From IMG/VR virus record IMGVR_UViG_3300044623_001268, positions 1-54,389 of that record: a DNA stretch of 54,389 bases. The stretch is one strand, 5' to 3'. A model generated the notes under the pieces. It was not told the DNA's origin. It saw only the letters and a list, made by a program, of their open reading frames with translations, and searched no databases. This DNA is from a virus. The translations under genes were made by a program, and so were the position numbers. Below are positions 29,582 through 37,419 of this stretch, piece by piece (the stretch's first letter is position 1; each line of letters opens with the position of its first letter).

Positions 29582-30271
29582 ATGGAAAAAATTATAGAAA
29601 AATTACAAAGAGAAGAAACACCTCTAACATCTAGTGTTGAACGAGATGAATTTATAGAAGCAAGTGAAACTGCATTTGATTGTAGATTTGACGGTACTTC
29701 AACCTTTCACCCATGGAAATTACCCAACAAATTACCCAAAAATTTTAAGATAGGTGTAATCGTAGGTTCTAGTGGTTCTGGTAAATCAACTATGTTGAAA
29801 CAATTTGGTGCTGAAGAAGAACCCAAATGGGAACCAAACAAATCAGTTATTTCACATTTTGATAACCCAGAAGATGGAATCAACCGATTAAGTTCAGTTG
29901 GTTTTAATTCTATACCTTCATGGTACAAACCTTATCATGTTTTATCCAATGGTGAAAAATTTAGAGCTGATTTAGCTCGTAAGATGAAATCAAATGCAGT
30001 AATAGATGAATATACCTCAGTAGTTGATAGAACTGTCGCTAAAGCTGCCTCTATGGCTTTGGCTAGATACGTAAAGAATAATGACTTGCAGAACATAGTC
30101 ATATCCAGTTGCCACATGGATATTGTGGATTGGTTGGAACCAGATTGGGTTATCAATACGGACACGGGTGAACTGATGGACGGTTTTTTTTTGTCCGACC
30201 AGAAATCAATATCAAAATATATCGTACAACAAATGATAGTTGGGGAATGTTTAAAGACCATCACTATTTAG
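29582..30271 (+). CDS. ABC-type ATPase, N-terminal half of a split ABC-GNAT protein
   Basis: 229 residues as read. Walker A GSSGSGKST (62-70), signature LSNGEK (121-126), Walker B AVIDEY (139-144) and the H-loop His178 in SSCHMD are all intact. No membrane segments, so it is a soluble ABC ATPase. After ...DTGELMDG the frame runs through a T9 tract (30184-30192) into about 28 residues that look unrelated. Shifting -1 at the tract joins it to the GNAT frame, giving the ABC-ATPase/acetyltransferase fusion known as COG2401. The tail is therefore probably an artefact of a frameshift. Confidence 0.8.
   Translation: MEKIIEKLQREETPLTSSVERDEFIEASETAFDCRFDGTSTFHPWKLPNKLPKNFKIGVIVGSSGSGKSTMLKQFGAEEEPKWEPNKSVISHFDNPEDGINRLSSVGFNSIPSWYKPYHVLSNGEKFRADLARKMKSNAVIDEYTSVVDRTVAKAASMALARYVKNNDLQNIVISSCHMDIVDWLEPDWVINTDTGELMDGFFLSDQKSISKYIVQQMIVGECLKTITI
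30184..30192 (+). other. T9 tract, putative -1 frameshift site
   Basis: GGT TTT TTT TTG in the ATPase frame. A -1 slip reads TTT GTC CGA CCA and continues VRPEINIKIYRTTNDSWG into the GNAT domain without a stop. Confidence 0.6.
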
Positions 30272-30675
30272 ATGGAAACGTTAATAAAGCGTCTAGATGT
30301 TATGTGGGAGTTTGGAATGACCAAGTTGTATCTTTCTTCGCCTCGATTACACTTCCTAGTGGAACTCTTAAAAATGCATGGAGAGGTCATAGGAATGTTG
30401 TGTTACCAGATTTTCAAGGCATGGGGATTGGTGTAAGATTTTCCACTGCAATTGCTCAACATCACATAGACCAAGGATACAGATATTTTTCTAGAACAGC
30501 ACATCCTAGATTGGGAAGTTTCTGGGAGAATTCTCCGTTATGGAAACCAACTAGCAAGAACAAAAAAATAAGAAAAGATGTAACTAGTGAAAACACATAT
30601 AAGAATCACGTGTATGATAATACTAGATTATGTTTTAGTTATGAGTACATTGGTGAAATAAAAAAGGAGGTCTAA
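30247..30675 (+). CDS. GNAT acetyltransferase, C-terminal half of ABC-GNAT protein
   Basis: 142 residues from ATG 30247, but the open frame extends back to 30172 and encodes a natural domain start (RPEINIKIYRTTNDSWGMFKDHHYL). The acetyl-CoA loop is LPDFQGMGIGVRFS (about 58-71), matching Q-x-x-G-x-G. HHYL near the start and RTAHPRLGSFWENSPLW later fit COG2401-type domains. The substrate is unknown. A terminator follows directly. Confidence 0.8.
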   Translation: MFKDHHYLDGNVNKASRCYVGVWNDQVVSFFASITLPSGTLKNAWRGHRNVVLPDFQGMGIGVRFSTAIAQHHIDQGYRYFSRTAHPRLGSFWENSPLWKPTSKNKKIRKDVTSENTYKNHVYDNTRLCFSYEYIGEIKKEV

Positions 30676-30687
30676 AACCTCCTTTTA
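30661..30687. terminator. Bidirectional terminator
   Basis: AAAAGGAGGT / AACCTCCTTTT between convergent genes. Confidence 0.8.
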
Positions 30688-30692
30688 ATATT

Positions 30693-31667
30693 TTATTTTG
30701 TTTCTATATCCCCATGTTTAGATGGTCCTTCAAATGTAACTTTAGCTGTAGGATTAATTAGCCTATAATCACTACGTTTACCAACAAGTTCAGTTTCTTC
30801 TTCTGCGGCTAATCGTTGTGCAATTACTTCTAGTTCATCATTTGGTATTACATCTGTTTCTAAAAAGTACCATGAACCAGCTTGTCCTTTTGGGCTATAT
30901 TGTTCGGATGAATTATTGGTGAATAATGGGCTATTCTTAATAAAATCAAATAATTCTTTTTGCATATGTTCTGGAAGTTTGGAATTATCCTTTGGATTGT
31001 ATACCTCACCATCCATAATCCCGAATTGTTGTCCAGCTTTTAATATTAGATTGTCATCAAGCTCAGCATCTTGTGTAAGTGTATAAGTTACTAGTTTATC
31101 AATATTGCATGAGAATTTATAAACATATTGCTGATGTTTGTTACAAGCATAACCATTAGCTAACAGACCACAAACCATCAAAGGTTTTGCAACTGCTTGA
31201 GCAGCTGTTTTAAACTTATCAAACGTTTTTTTAACTACATTACCTACCCCTTCATTTTGCATTTCATCATAAATTATAACATTTACATCTTTAGGGTTAA
31301 TTCCAAGTCTTTGTAATTCTTTTTGTGCTTCTGGTGGTAAGTTAGACATTTCGCTAATATTTTCTCTTAGAAGTTTTTTAATGAAAGTTTTAGTTTCATT
31401 TTTCGCCTCTTTTTTATTCTCTTTTTTATTCCAGTGTTTTTCGGCTTCTTTTTCCATTTTGTTTAATCTATTATAATAATCTGGAAATTCAGATACGTGG
31501 TCTGTTGCAATTTCTTTTGCTTTTTCCTTATCGTCAGTATGTTCACATTCAACACATGTACCATACTCTATTTGTTTTTTAACGTCTTTTACATCAACGT
31601 CAAATTTATCAGCAATTTTTTTTGGTGTTAATTTATCAGATTTACCACCTTTTAGTTTATTTTCCAT
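30693..31667 (-). CDS. DUF5661-type protein with C-terminal extension
   Basis: 324 residues. Residues about 10-75 match the DUF5661 pattern I recall: LTPKKIADKFDVDVKDVKKQIEYGTCVECEHTDDKEKAKEIATDHVSEFPDYYNRLNKME. A Lys/Glu-rich linker (76-95) leads to a second amphipathic leader (TKTFIKKLLREN) and a C-terminal domain of about 200 residues that I do not recognise, with a hydrophobic patch MVCGLLANGYACN. The second leader looks like the start of a separate late protein, so this may be a fusion. It lies 1 nt from the metallopeptidase gene. Confidence 0.65.
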   Translation of the reverse strand: MENKLKGGKSDKLTPKKIADKFDVDVKDVKKQIEYGTCVECEHTDDKEKAKEIATDHVSEFPDYYNRLNKMEKEAEKHWNKKENKKEAKNETKTFIKKLLRENISEMSNLPPEAQKELQRLGINPKDVNVIIYDEMQNEGVGNVVKKTFDKFKTAAQAVAKPLMVCGLLANGYACNKHQQYVYKFSCNIDKLVTYTLTQDAELDDNLILKAGQQFGIMDGEVYNPKDNSKLPEHMQKELFDFIKNSPLFTNNSSEQYSPKGQAGSWYFLETDVIPNDELEVIAQRLAAEEETELVGKRSDYRLINPTAKVTFEGPSKHGDIETK

Positions 31668-31668
31668 A

Positions 31669-32073
31669 TTATTCGTAAATTTCTGGGTGTAATTTACCCC
31701 ATTTTCTTATTATAACTCCAGCAACAGCGTTGGCCTCATTTTCAATTGGACTACCATCTTCACCGTCAGTTTTTGAGTCGGTTATTCTTCCCTCTAGATT
31801 TTGTTTATGATGAACCAACTCGTGAGCAATTGACCTACATACATCAATAATTGCTCTATCTTTAGAATAAACCTTTAACATATTGTTAGCAACATCATAG
31901 TAAGCTGTTGTTACAAGGTCTGGTGTTCTTTTAAAAGCCAAAGCAACTTTGATATCATCATTGATACCTAATTTCTTTTTTGCAAAGTTTACAAAATCAG
32001 CAACATCTCTAACATCGATTTCATCTCTTGTTAAAAGTCGTTCCCTTAATAATTGTTTAATAACTGGTTTCAT
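31669..32073 (-). CDS. HExxH metallopeptidase-like protein
   Basis: 134 residues from ATG 32073 (an upstream ATG overlaps the late-type box region). The zinc motif is SIAHELVHHKQ (HELVH 84-88) and the downstream ENEANAVAG supplies a Glu as probable third ligand. The N-terminus is the helical MKPVIKQLLRERLL leader. Similar small zincins occur in many T4-like phages; targets are unknown. Same strand as the DUF5661 gene, spacing 1 nt. Confidence 0.8.
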   Translation of the reverse strand: MKPVIKQLLRERLLTRDEIDVRDVADFVNFAKKKLGINDDIKVALAFKRTPDLVTTAYYDVANNMLKVYSKDRAIIDVCRSIAHELVHHKQNLEGRITDSKTDGEDGSPIENEANAVAGVIIRKWGKLHPEIYE

Positions 32074-32076
32074 GTT

Positions 32077-32085
32077 TATAAATAT
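32077..32085 (-). promoter_or_regulatory. Late-type box for 31669 unit
   Basis: ATATTTATA on the minus strand, 4 nt before ATG 32073. Confidence 0.5.
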
Positions 32086-32112
32086 AAAAAAAGCCACAAA
32101 AAATTGTGACTT
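32086..32112 (-). terminator. Terminator of clpC-like gene
   Basis: On the minus strand AAAGTCACA / TGTGGCTTT followed by T-run, then immediately the late-type box. Confidence 0.7.
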
Positions 32113-32120
32113 TAATTATT

Positions 32121-34631
32121 TTATTTAGTTTTCTTTGGTTTGGCTGGTTTAATAACCAGTTCTTCTTTTTTAGAATCATATGAAACTTCTATTGTTTCAC
32201 CCTCTTTGATATTCTCATTTAGTATCTCATCAGCTACTGGGTCTTCAACATAATGTTGAATTGCTCTAGCTAGAGGTCTTGCACCATAAGCTTCATCATA
32301 CCCTTGTTTACCTAAAAATTCGATAGCATCTTTTGTTACAGTTAAATCATAACCCATTTCAACAACACGTTTCTTTAAACTTTCGATTTCCAAATAGATA
32401 ATTTTGTGTATATCTTCTTCTGTTAATCCTCTAAATACAATCGCTTCATCGATACGGTTAAGGAATTCTGGTTTGAATTTTTTCTTCAACGCTTTTTCAA
32501 TAATTGAACGAGCTCTATTTTCTTCATTTACAATACTTTCAGCAGTTTCGAACCCCATTGTTTGTCCAAAAGAGTTTACCTCTCTAACACCAATGTTTGA
32601 TGTCAAAATAATAAGTGCATTTTTGAAATTAACTTTACGGCCTAAACCATCTGTAAGCATACCTTCATCCAATAATTGTAACAATATGTTAAATACATCT
32701 TCATGTGCTTTTTCAATCTCATCAAATAAAATAACACAATGTGGTTTACGTCTAACTTTTTCAGTCAACTGTCCACCTTGGTCATAACCAACATATCCAG
32801 GTGGTGGACCAATAAGTCTTGATACAGAATGTTTCTCCATGTATTCAGACATATCCATTCTAACCAATGAATCAGCATCACCATATACTTGTTCAGCTAA
32901 CAATTTAGCCAAAAGTGTCTTACCAACACCAGTAGGACCTAAAAAGATAAATGAACCAACTGGTTTGTTTTTATCTTTGATACCAATACGGTTACGTTTA
33001 ATAGCTTTAACAACCTTAACAACAGCATCATCTTGACCGATAACTTTACCCATAAGTTCTTTATCCAAACTCATAAGTTTTTTTGTTTCTTGAGTAGATA
33101 TTTTCGTCAAAGGAATTCCAGTCATCATAGATACAACTTCAGAAATAATTTCAACACCAACAATAGTAACTTTTTTATCTAATTTAGTTTGCCATTCAGC
33201 CATTGCTTTTTCTAATTCTTCAGTAACTTTTTTCTCTTCGTCACGAAGTTTAGCAGCTTCTTCATATTTTTGTTTTACAACTACTTCTTTTTTCTGTTCG
33301 TTGATATCATTTCTTTTTGCTTCTAATTCTTTAATATTTTCTGGTTTTTCAATATTAACATTGGTTGTCGCACCAGCTTCGTCCAACACGTCAATTGCTT
33401 TATCTGGCATACTTCTATCCATAATGTATCTAGCAGATAATTTAACACATTCTTCAATTGCTTCATCAGTATATTTTACTTTATGGTGTTTCTCATATTT
33501 TTCTTTGATATTGGAAAGTATAGTTTTTGTTTCATCTAGTGTGGGCTCTTCAACCAACACTTGTTGGAAACGTCTAACCAAAGCTCCATCTTTTTCAATG
33601 TTTTCTCTATATTCATCTAGTGTTGTAGCACCAATTACTTGAAGTTCTCCACGTGCCAAGGCTGGTTTAAATATATTTGCAGCATCCAACGAACCAGAAG
33701 CATTTCCAGCACCAATAATAGTGTGTAACTCATCAATAAATAATACGATGTCTGGATTAGACTTACATTCCTCTAAGATTGCTTTCATTCTTTCTTCAAA
33801 TTGTCCACGATATTTTGTACCAGCAACAATGCTAGATAAATCCAAAGAATAAATACGTTTACCTATAAGTGTTCTTGGTGCGTTTCCCTCATATATTAAT
33901 TGAGCCAACCCTTCAACTATAGATGTTTTACCAACCCCAGGTTCACCAATAAGTATTGGATTATTTTTCTTTCTACGAGAAAGAATTTGAGATACACGTT
34001 TGATTTCTAATACTCTACCAACAACTGGGTCGATTTCACCTTTTTCAACAGCTTTAGATACATCTCTACAGAAGTTATCCAATACTGGTGTTTTACTTTT
34101 AGGGTCAGTAGGTTTTGGTTTCTTTTTAAATGACTCGTTTTCATCATTATTTTCATCATCCAACGCACCATTTTTAATTTCTTCTGGTTTATCACCTAAC
34201 ATAATTTTTTTGAATGAATTATAACTGATACCATGAGTATTTAAAAAATCAGATAATGGTTGTTTAGAAACTAAAATAGCTAACATAATGTGAGTTGTAT
34301 CAATCATATTGTCATTTAATTTTTCACATTCTTTATCAACACCTTTATAGATAATTGATTTTGTTTCTTCTGAAAAAGGTAGTGTGCGTTTTACTGGCGT
34401 ATAACCTCTAGGTGTTAAATCGTTTTTTCTAACGTAATCAGATAATTTATCATAAAGTTCTGATGTATCTACTTTTAATTTTTTTAACACATTTGTACAC
34501 GTATTATCATCTTCCGATAATATAGATAAAATAATATGTTCTGGTCTAAGTTTAACATCATCAAAGTTTTTAGCTTCTTTGATTGAGTTAGTCATTATTA
34601 TTTTTACTTTCGGATAAATCTCTCTATTCAT
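32121..34631 (-). CDS. clpC: ClpC-type AAA+ unfoldase
   Basis: 836 residues, full ClpA/B/C length. Two Clp N-terminal repeats (about 5-145: RPEHIILSIL and DTTHIMLAIL). First AAA+ module: Walker A GEPGVGKTS (229-237), Walker B VLFIDELH (296-303). A short UVR-like middle domain (VKQKYEEAAKLRDEEKK, 452-468) points to ClpC rather than ClpB. Second module: GPTGVGKTL (565-573), VILFDEIE (633-640). TMGFETA (691-697) sits where ClpC carries its ClpP-binding G-F loop, so it may pair with the host ClpP. A host-type promoter drives it, so expression should be early or middle. Rare among phage genes I know. Confidence 0.9.
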   Translation of the reverse strand: MNREIYPKVKIIMTNSIKEAKNFDDVKLRPEHIILSILSEDDNTCTNVLKKLKVDTSELYDKLSDYVRKNDLTPRGYTPVKRTLPFSEETKSIIYKGVDKECEKLNDNMIDTTHIMLAILVSKQPLSDFLNTHGISYNSFKKIMLGDKPEEIKNGALDDENNDENESFKKKPKPTDPKSKTPVLDNFCRDVSKAVEKGEIDPVVGRVLEIKRVSQILSRRKKNNPILIGEPGVGKTSIVEGLAQLIYEGNAPRTLIGKRIYSLDLSSIVAGTKYRGQFEERMKAILEECKSNPDIVLFIDELHTIIGAGNASGSLDAANIFKPALARGELQVIGATTLDEYRENIEKDGALVRRFQQVLVEEPTLDETKTILSNIKEKYEKHHKVKYTDEAIEECVKLSARYIMDRSMPDKAIDVLDEAGATTNVNIEKPENIKELEAKRNDINEQKKEVVVKQKYEEAAKLRDEEKKVTEELEKAMAEWQTKLDKKVTIVGVEIISEVVSMMTGIPLTKISTQETKKLMSLDKELMGKVIGQDDAVVKVVKAIKRNRIGIKDKNKPVGSFIFLGPTGVGKTLLAKLLAEQVYGDADSLVRMDMSEYMEKHSVSRLIGPPPGYVGYDQGGQLTEKVRRKPHCVILFDEIEKAHEDVFNILLQLLDEGMLTDGLGRKVNFKNALIILTSNIGVREVNSFGQTMGFETAESIVNEENRARSIIEKALKKKFKPEFLNRIDEAIVFRGLTEEDIHKIIYLEIESLKKRVVEMGYDLTVTKDAIEFLGKQGYDEAYGARPLARAIQHYVEDPVADEILNENIKEGETIEVSYDSKKEELVIKPAKPKKTK

Positions 34632-34659
34632 ATAAGTTCTTATTTTAGTTTTATTTTAG

Positions 34660-34691
34660 CAAAGATACTAAAAATTATTTATTAAATCAAC
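34660..34691 (-). promoter_or_regulatory. Promoter for clpC-like gene
   Basis: On the minus strand: GTTG, 20 nt, TATCTTTG. Confidence 0.7.
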
Positions 34692-34723
34692 ATTGACTTT
34701 TAAGATAAATATTAGTATATTTG
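34692..34723 (+). promoter_or_regulatory. Promoter for 34739 gene
   Basis: ATTG, 20 nt, TATATTTG; directly back-to-back with the clpC promoter. Confidence 0.7.
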
Positions 34724-34738
34724 TATAAAAAGTAAAGT

Positions 34739-34984
34739 ATGAAAACAAATGTTGAACCAATCTACGCAAAGGTTGAAATATTGCTTAAAAAAAGGGTTAA
34801 TAATGTACAATTACCTTCTTTAACTAAACTAGAATTTTTAGATGCTAGTTTAGTTATTACTGGTGATTATTTGGTGATAACAACTAAACGATATGGTGAA
34901 ACACTGGAACACGTTAACAAAGTTGGTGAAATATTTCATTTAAGTGAAATAAGTGCTTATAAAACATATAGTAAATTACAATAA
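34739..34984 (+). CDS. Hypothetical protein, 81 aa
   Basis: Beta-rich (VEILLKKRVNNVQLPSLTKLEFLDASLVITGDYLVITTKRY) with a helical C-terminus. It opens a + strand unit ending with thymidylate synthase. No motif recognised. Confidence 0.65.
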   Translation: MKTNVEPIYAKVEILLKKRVNNVQLPSLTKLEFLDASLVITGDYLVITTKRYGETLEHVNKVGEIFHLSEISAYKTYSKLQ

Positions 34985-35005
34985 CATAAATAAAAAAAAA
35001 GAAAA

Positions 35006-35473
35006 ATGATTTTAAAAAGAAAAGAAAAAGATGGTGTAATCAAGGCGATTTATTCTTCATCAAACATTTGTGCTTCAGTGTACAACAACATTACAAATGA
35101 ATTATCAGTTATTTTCAACCATGGTGGTCAGTACAAATATATTGATGTTTCAAAAACTGATTACATGCGTTTTGAAACTGCTGATAGTCAAGGTTCTGTA
35201 TTGAATACCAACATTAAAAAATATACTAGCAGTAAATTGGATAATGTTGATACAACTGAAATTTTAAAAGAAGTTGAAGAATTGAAAGTTGAAACTGAAT
35301 CTGATATCACACCAGATGCTGCAACAAAAGAAATGTTACAAACTATGAGTGATATCATCAGTAACTATCTTAAAAACGGAAACGTAACAGCTGGTTCATT
35401 GACTGGATTGAAAGGGAAGATTTCAACATTCGAAAAAGTAACAACTAAAAAACCAGAAATTGTAAATGAATAA
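35006..35473 (+). CDS. KTSC-domain protein
   Basis: 155 residues. Residues about 14-75 fit the KTSC pattern: SSNICASVYNNITNELSVIFNHGGQYKYIDVSKTDYMRFETADSQGSVLNTNIKKY. KTSC domains are small beta domains found in phage and lysyl-tRNA-synthetase-related proteins. The C-terminal half is a charged helical extension. Its last 8 nt overlap the thymidylate synthase start, so the two are coupled. Confidence 0.8.
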   Translation: MILKRKEKDGVIKAIYSSSNICASVYNNITNELSVIFNHGGQYKYIDVSKTDYMRFETADSQGSVLNTNIKKYTSSKLDNVDTTEILKEVEELKVETESDITPDAATKEMLQTMSDIISNYLKNGNVTAGSLTGLKGKISTFEKVTTKKPEIVNE

Positions 35474-36962
35474 TTTAGATAAAACTTATCAAGATTTATT
35501 AAAAGACATTTTAGAAAATGGTACTCGCAAAGGTGATAGAACTGGAACGGGTACCATTTCTGTCTTTGGGAGACAAATTCGTCATAAAATGAGTGATGGT
35601 TTTCCACTTCTGACCACAAAGAAGATGTATATGAAAGGTATTATAACCGAGTTAATTTGGTTTTTAAGAGGTGATACAAACATTAAATTCCTTGTTGATA
35701 ATGATTGTCATATTTGGGATGGTGATGCTTACCAATCATATTGTAAACGATATTGGGAATTAGGTGAGATAGCTAAAATAGAATATGGTAGTTCATATTA
35801 TAATCACGAAACTAATGAGTATGAGTTTGAAACATATTCAAAAGAAGAATTCGTTAACTATATCAAAACAAATGATGCGTTTGCTAAAAAGTGGGGTGAG
35901 TTAGGTCCAATTTATGGTAAGCAATGGAGAAATTGGGGTGGATGGAAAGATGTTAAACAAAGAGGTTTTTTACACAAAACTGATAATGGTTGGGCTGTTA
36001 AATGGAGCGATTTACATTCATTTGCTAATGGTACTGAGTGGTTAATAACTCCAATACAAGATTCTGACCAATCTCTTTACAGTGATGAGGATGAAGGTAA
36101 AAAAGTTTACTATAAAAATATAACACTTGGTTACAATGAAAAATCTTTTTGTCCAATTCAAGTTGCTAAAGTAATTGATGATAAGTTTGACAAATATGTT
36201 GGTGGTATAGACCAAATCCAAAACCTAATCAACGACATTAAAACAAATCCAGACTCAAGACGATTAATGGTAAATGCTTGGAATGTTGGAGAATTGGATT
36301 CAATGACACTTCCCCCTTGTCATTATGGATTTCAAGTTTATACAAGAGAGTTGAGTCAAGAAGAAAGATGGCGTATCCGTTATAATTATCATCCAAAAGA
36401 TAAACAATTTCCGTGGGATAGAATGGCATTACCATCACACGATTTTTTAGATAAATTTAATATTCCACGTAGAGCAATCTCATTAATGTGGAATCAACGA
36501 AGTGTAGACACATTCTTAGGTTTACCATTTAATATTGCTTCTTATGGTTTATTACTTGAGATTGTTGGTAAAATGGTTAATATGGTTCCAGATGAATTGA
36601 TTGGTAACTTGGGTGATGTTCACTTGTATTCAAATCACGTTGACCAAGCATTGGAACAAATTGGTAGATACTTAGAAGTTGATGAGCGAGTTTGTATGTG
36701 TTATGAGAACCCTAGTTTGGATTTAACTAAAATACAAGAAGGGATGAGTGATTCTGAATTTACAAAGGTATGTGATGAGTTTGGTATTCCAACACGAACT
36801 AGAGAACCATTTGACTTACCTAAATTAGGTTTCAATAAATCTTCTGGATTCTTTAGAGAATTAGGTGATGATTTGAGTTTATTAAATCATTTAGATATAT
36901 CTGATTTTATGGTGGAAAATTATCAATCACACTCAACTATAAAAGCACAATTATCAAATTAA
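35466..36962 (+). CDS. thyA: Thymidylate synthase with large insertions
   Basis: 498 residues against about 264 usual. ThyA landmarks: RKGDRTGTGT (21-30, dUMP phosphate Arg), TKKMYMKGIITELIWFLRGDTN, IWDGDAY, GPIYGKQWRNWG, DSRRLMVNAWN (263-273), catalytic Cys285 in LPPCHYGFQ, QRSVDTFLGLPFNIASYGLLL, and GDVHLYSNH. Extra sequence lies after the catalytic-core GKQWRNWG (about 160-245), after QVYTRELSQ (295-335), and in the long C-terminal third. It should make dTMP from dUMP with methylene-tetrahydrofolate. Confidence 0.95.
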   Translation: MNNLDKTYQDLLKDILENGTRKGDRTGTGTISVFGRQIRHKMSDGFPLLTTKKMYMKGIITELIWFLRGDTNIKFLVDNDCHIWDGDAYQSYCKRYWELGEIAKIEYGSSYYNHETNEYEFETYSKEEFVNYIKTNDAFAKKWGELGPIYGKQWRNWGGWKDVKQRGFLHKTDNGWAVKWSDLHSFANGTEWLITPIQDSDQSLYSDEDEGKKVYYKNITLGYNEKSFCPIQVAKVIDDKFDKYVGGIDQIQNLINDIKTNPDSRRLMVNAWNVGELDSMTLPPCHYGFQVYTRELSQEERWRIRYNYHPKDKQFPWDRMALPSHDFLDKFNIPRRAISLMWNQRSVDTFLGLPFNIASYGLLLEIVGKMVNMVPDELIGNLGDVHLYSNHVDQALEQIGRYLEVDERVCMCYENPSLDLTKIQEGMSDSEFTKVCDEFGIPTRTREPFDLPKLGFNKSSGFFRELGDDLSLLNHLDISDFMVENYQSHSTIKAQLSN

Positions 36963-36991
36963 AAATAACGTAAAATATAAAAAATAAGAAA

Positions 36992-37075
36992 ATGAAAGAA
37001 ATATTTGAAGAATTTGGAGCAGTAGGTGCACCATCAATATATGAAATCACTTTATTAATAAATGGTGATAAATAA
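36992..37075 (+). CDS. Tiny hypothetical protein, 27 aa
   Basis: MKEIFEEFGAVGAPSIYEIT and a few more. Short frame between thyA and a terminator; an AAGAAAATG start context. Weak support because of size. Confidence 0.35.
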   Translation: MKEIFEEFGAVGAPSIYEITLLINGDK

Positions 37076-37091
37076 TATTTAAAATCTAAAT

Positions 37092-37117
37092 AAAAGCATC
37101 TTTTGATGCTTTTTTTG
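37092..37117 (+). terminator. Intrinsic terminator
   Basis: AAAAGCATC-tttt-GATGCTTTTTTT. Confidence 0.85.
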
Positions 37118-37126
37118 TTTTTGATA

Positions 37127-37135
37127 ATATTTATA
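37127..37135 (+). promoter_or_regulatory. Late-type box opening the structural cluster
   Basis: ATATTTATA 17 nt before ATG 37152. Confidence 0.6.
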
Positions 37136-37151
37136 ATAAAAGAAATTAATT

Positions 37152-37394
37152 ATGCCAAGAATAAGTGATATACATAGTTTAATAGTACCAGCTCAAAGTC
37201 CTAATATGACAGCACACACATATACTGAAATATATGGTGGTACAGCTGGTTGCACAATCGTAATTAACGGTGTTACTGTAAGTGTAGCGGCAACATCTAA
37301 TTTAGGAATAGCAATTAGAACTGTTAGTGGTGGTACTGGATGCTATCTATTAGGTGAAAACGTAGATGTTTATCTAGGTAGCTCACAATTATAA
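37152..37394 (+). CDS. Small beta-rich virion-type protein
   Basis: 80 residues, Gly/Ser/Thr-rich, no charged patches: SDIHSLIVPAQSP ... GCTIVINGVTVSVAATSNLG ... RTVSGGTGCYLLGENVDVYLGS. Composition and the late-type promoter at the head of the structural cluster suggest a small capsid or tail component; similar small proteins occur in T4-like marine phages. Function not established. Confidence 0.65.
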   Translation: MPRISDIHSLIVPAQSPNMTAHTYTEIYGGTAGCTIVINGVTVSVAATSNLGIAIRTVSGGTGCYLLGENVDVYLGSSQL

Positions 37395-37419
37395 TAAATT
37401 AAAATACCAATAAAAAAAT

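Noticed and set aside
35466-36962. Group I intron or intein in the thymidylate synthase gene, as in T4 td
   Set aside because: The reading frame is continuous through all inserts, and no intein Cys/Ser-N junctions or homing endonuclease motif are visible.
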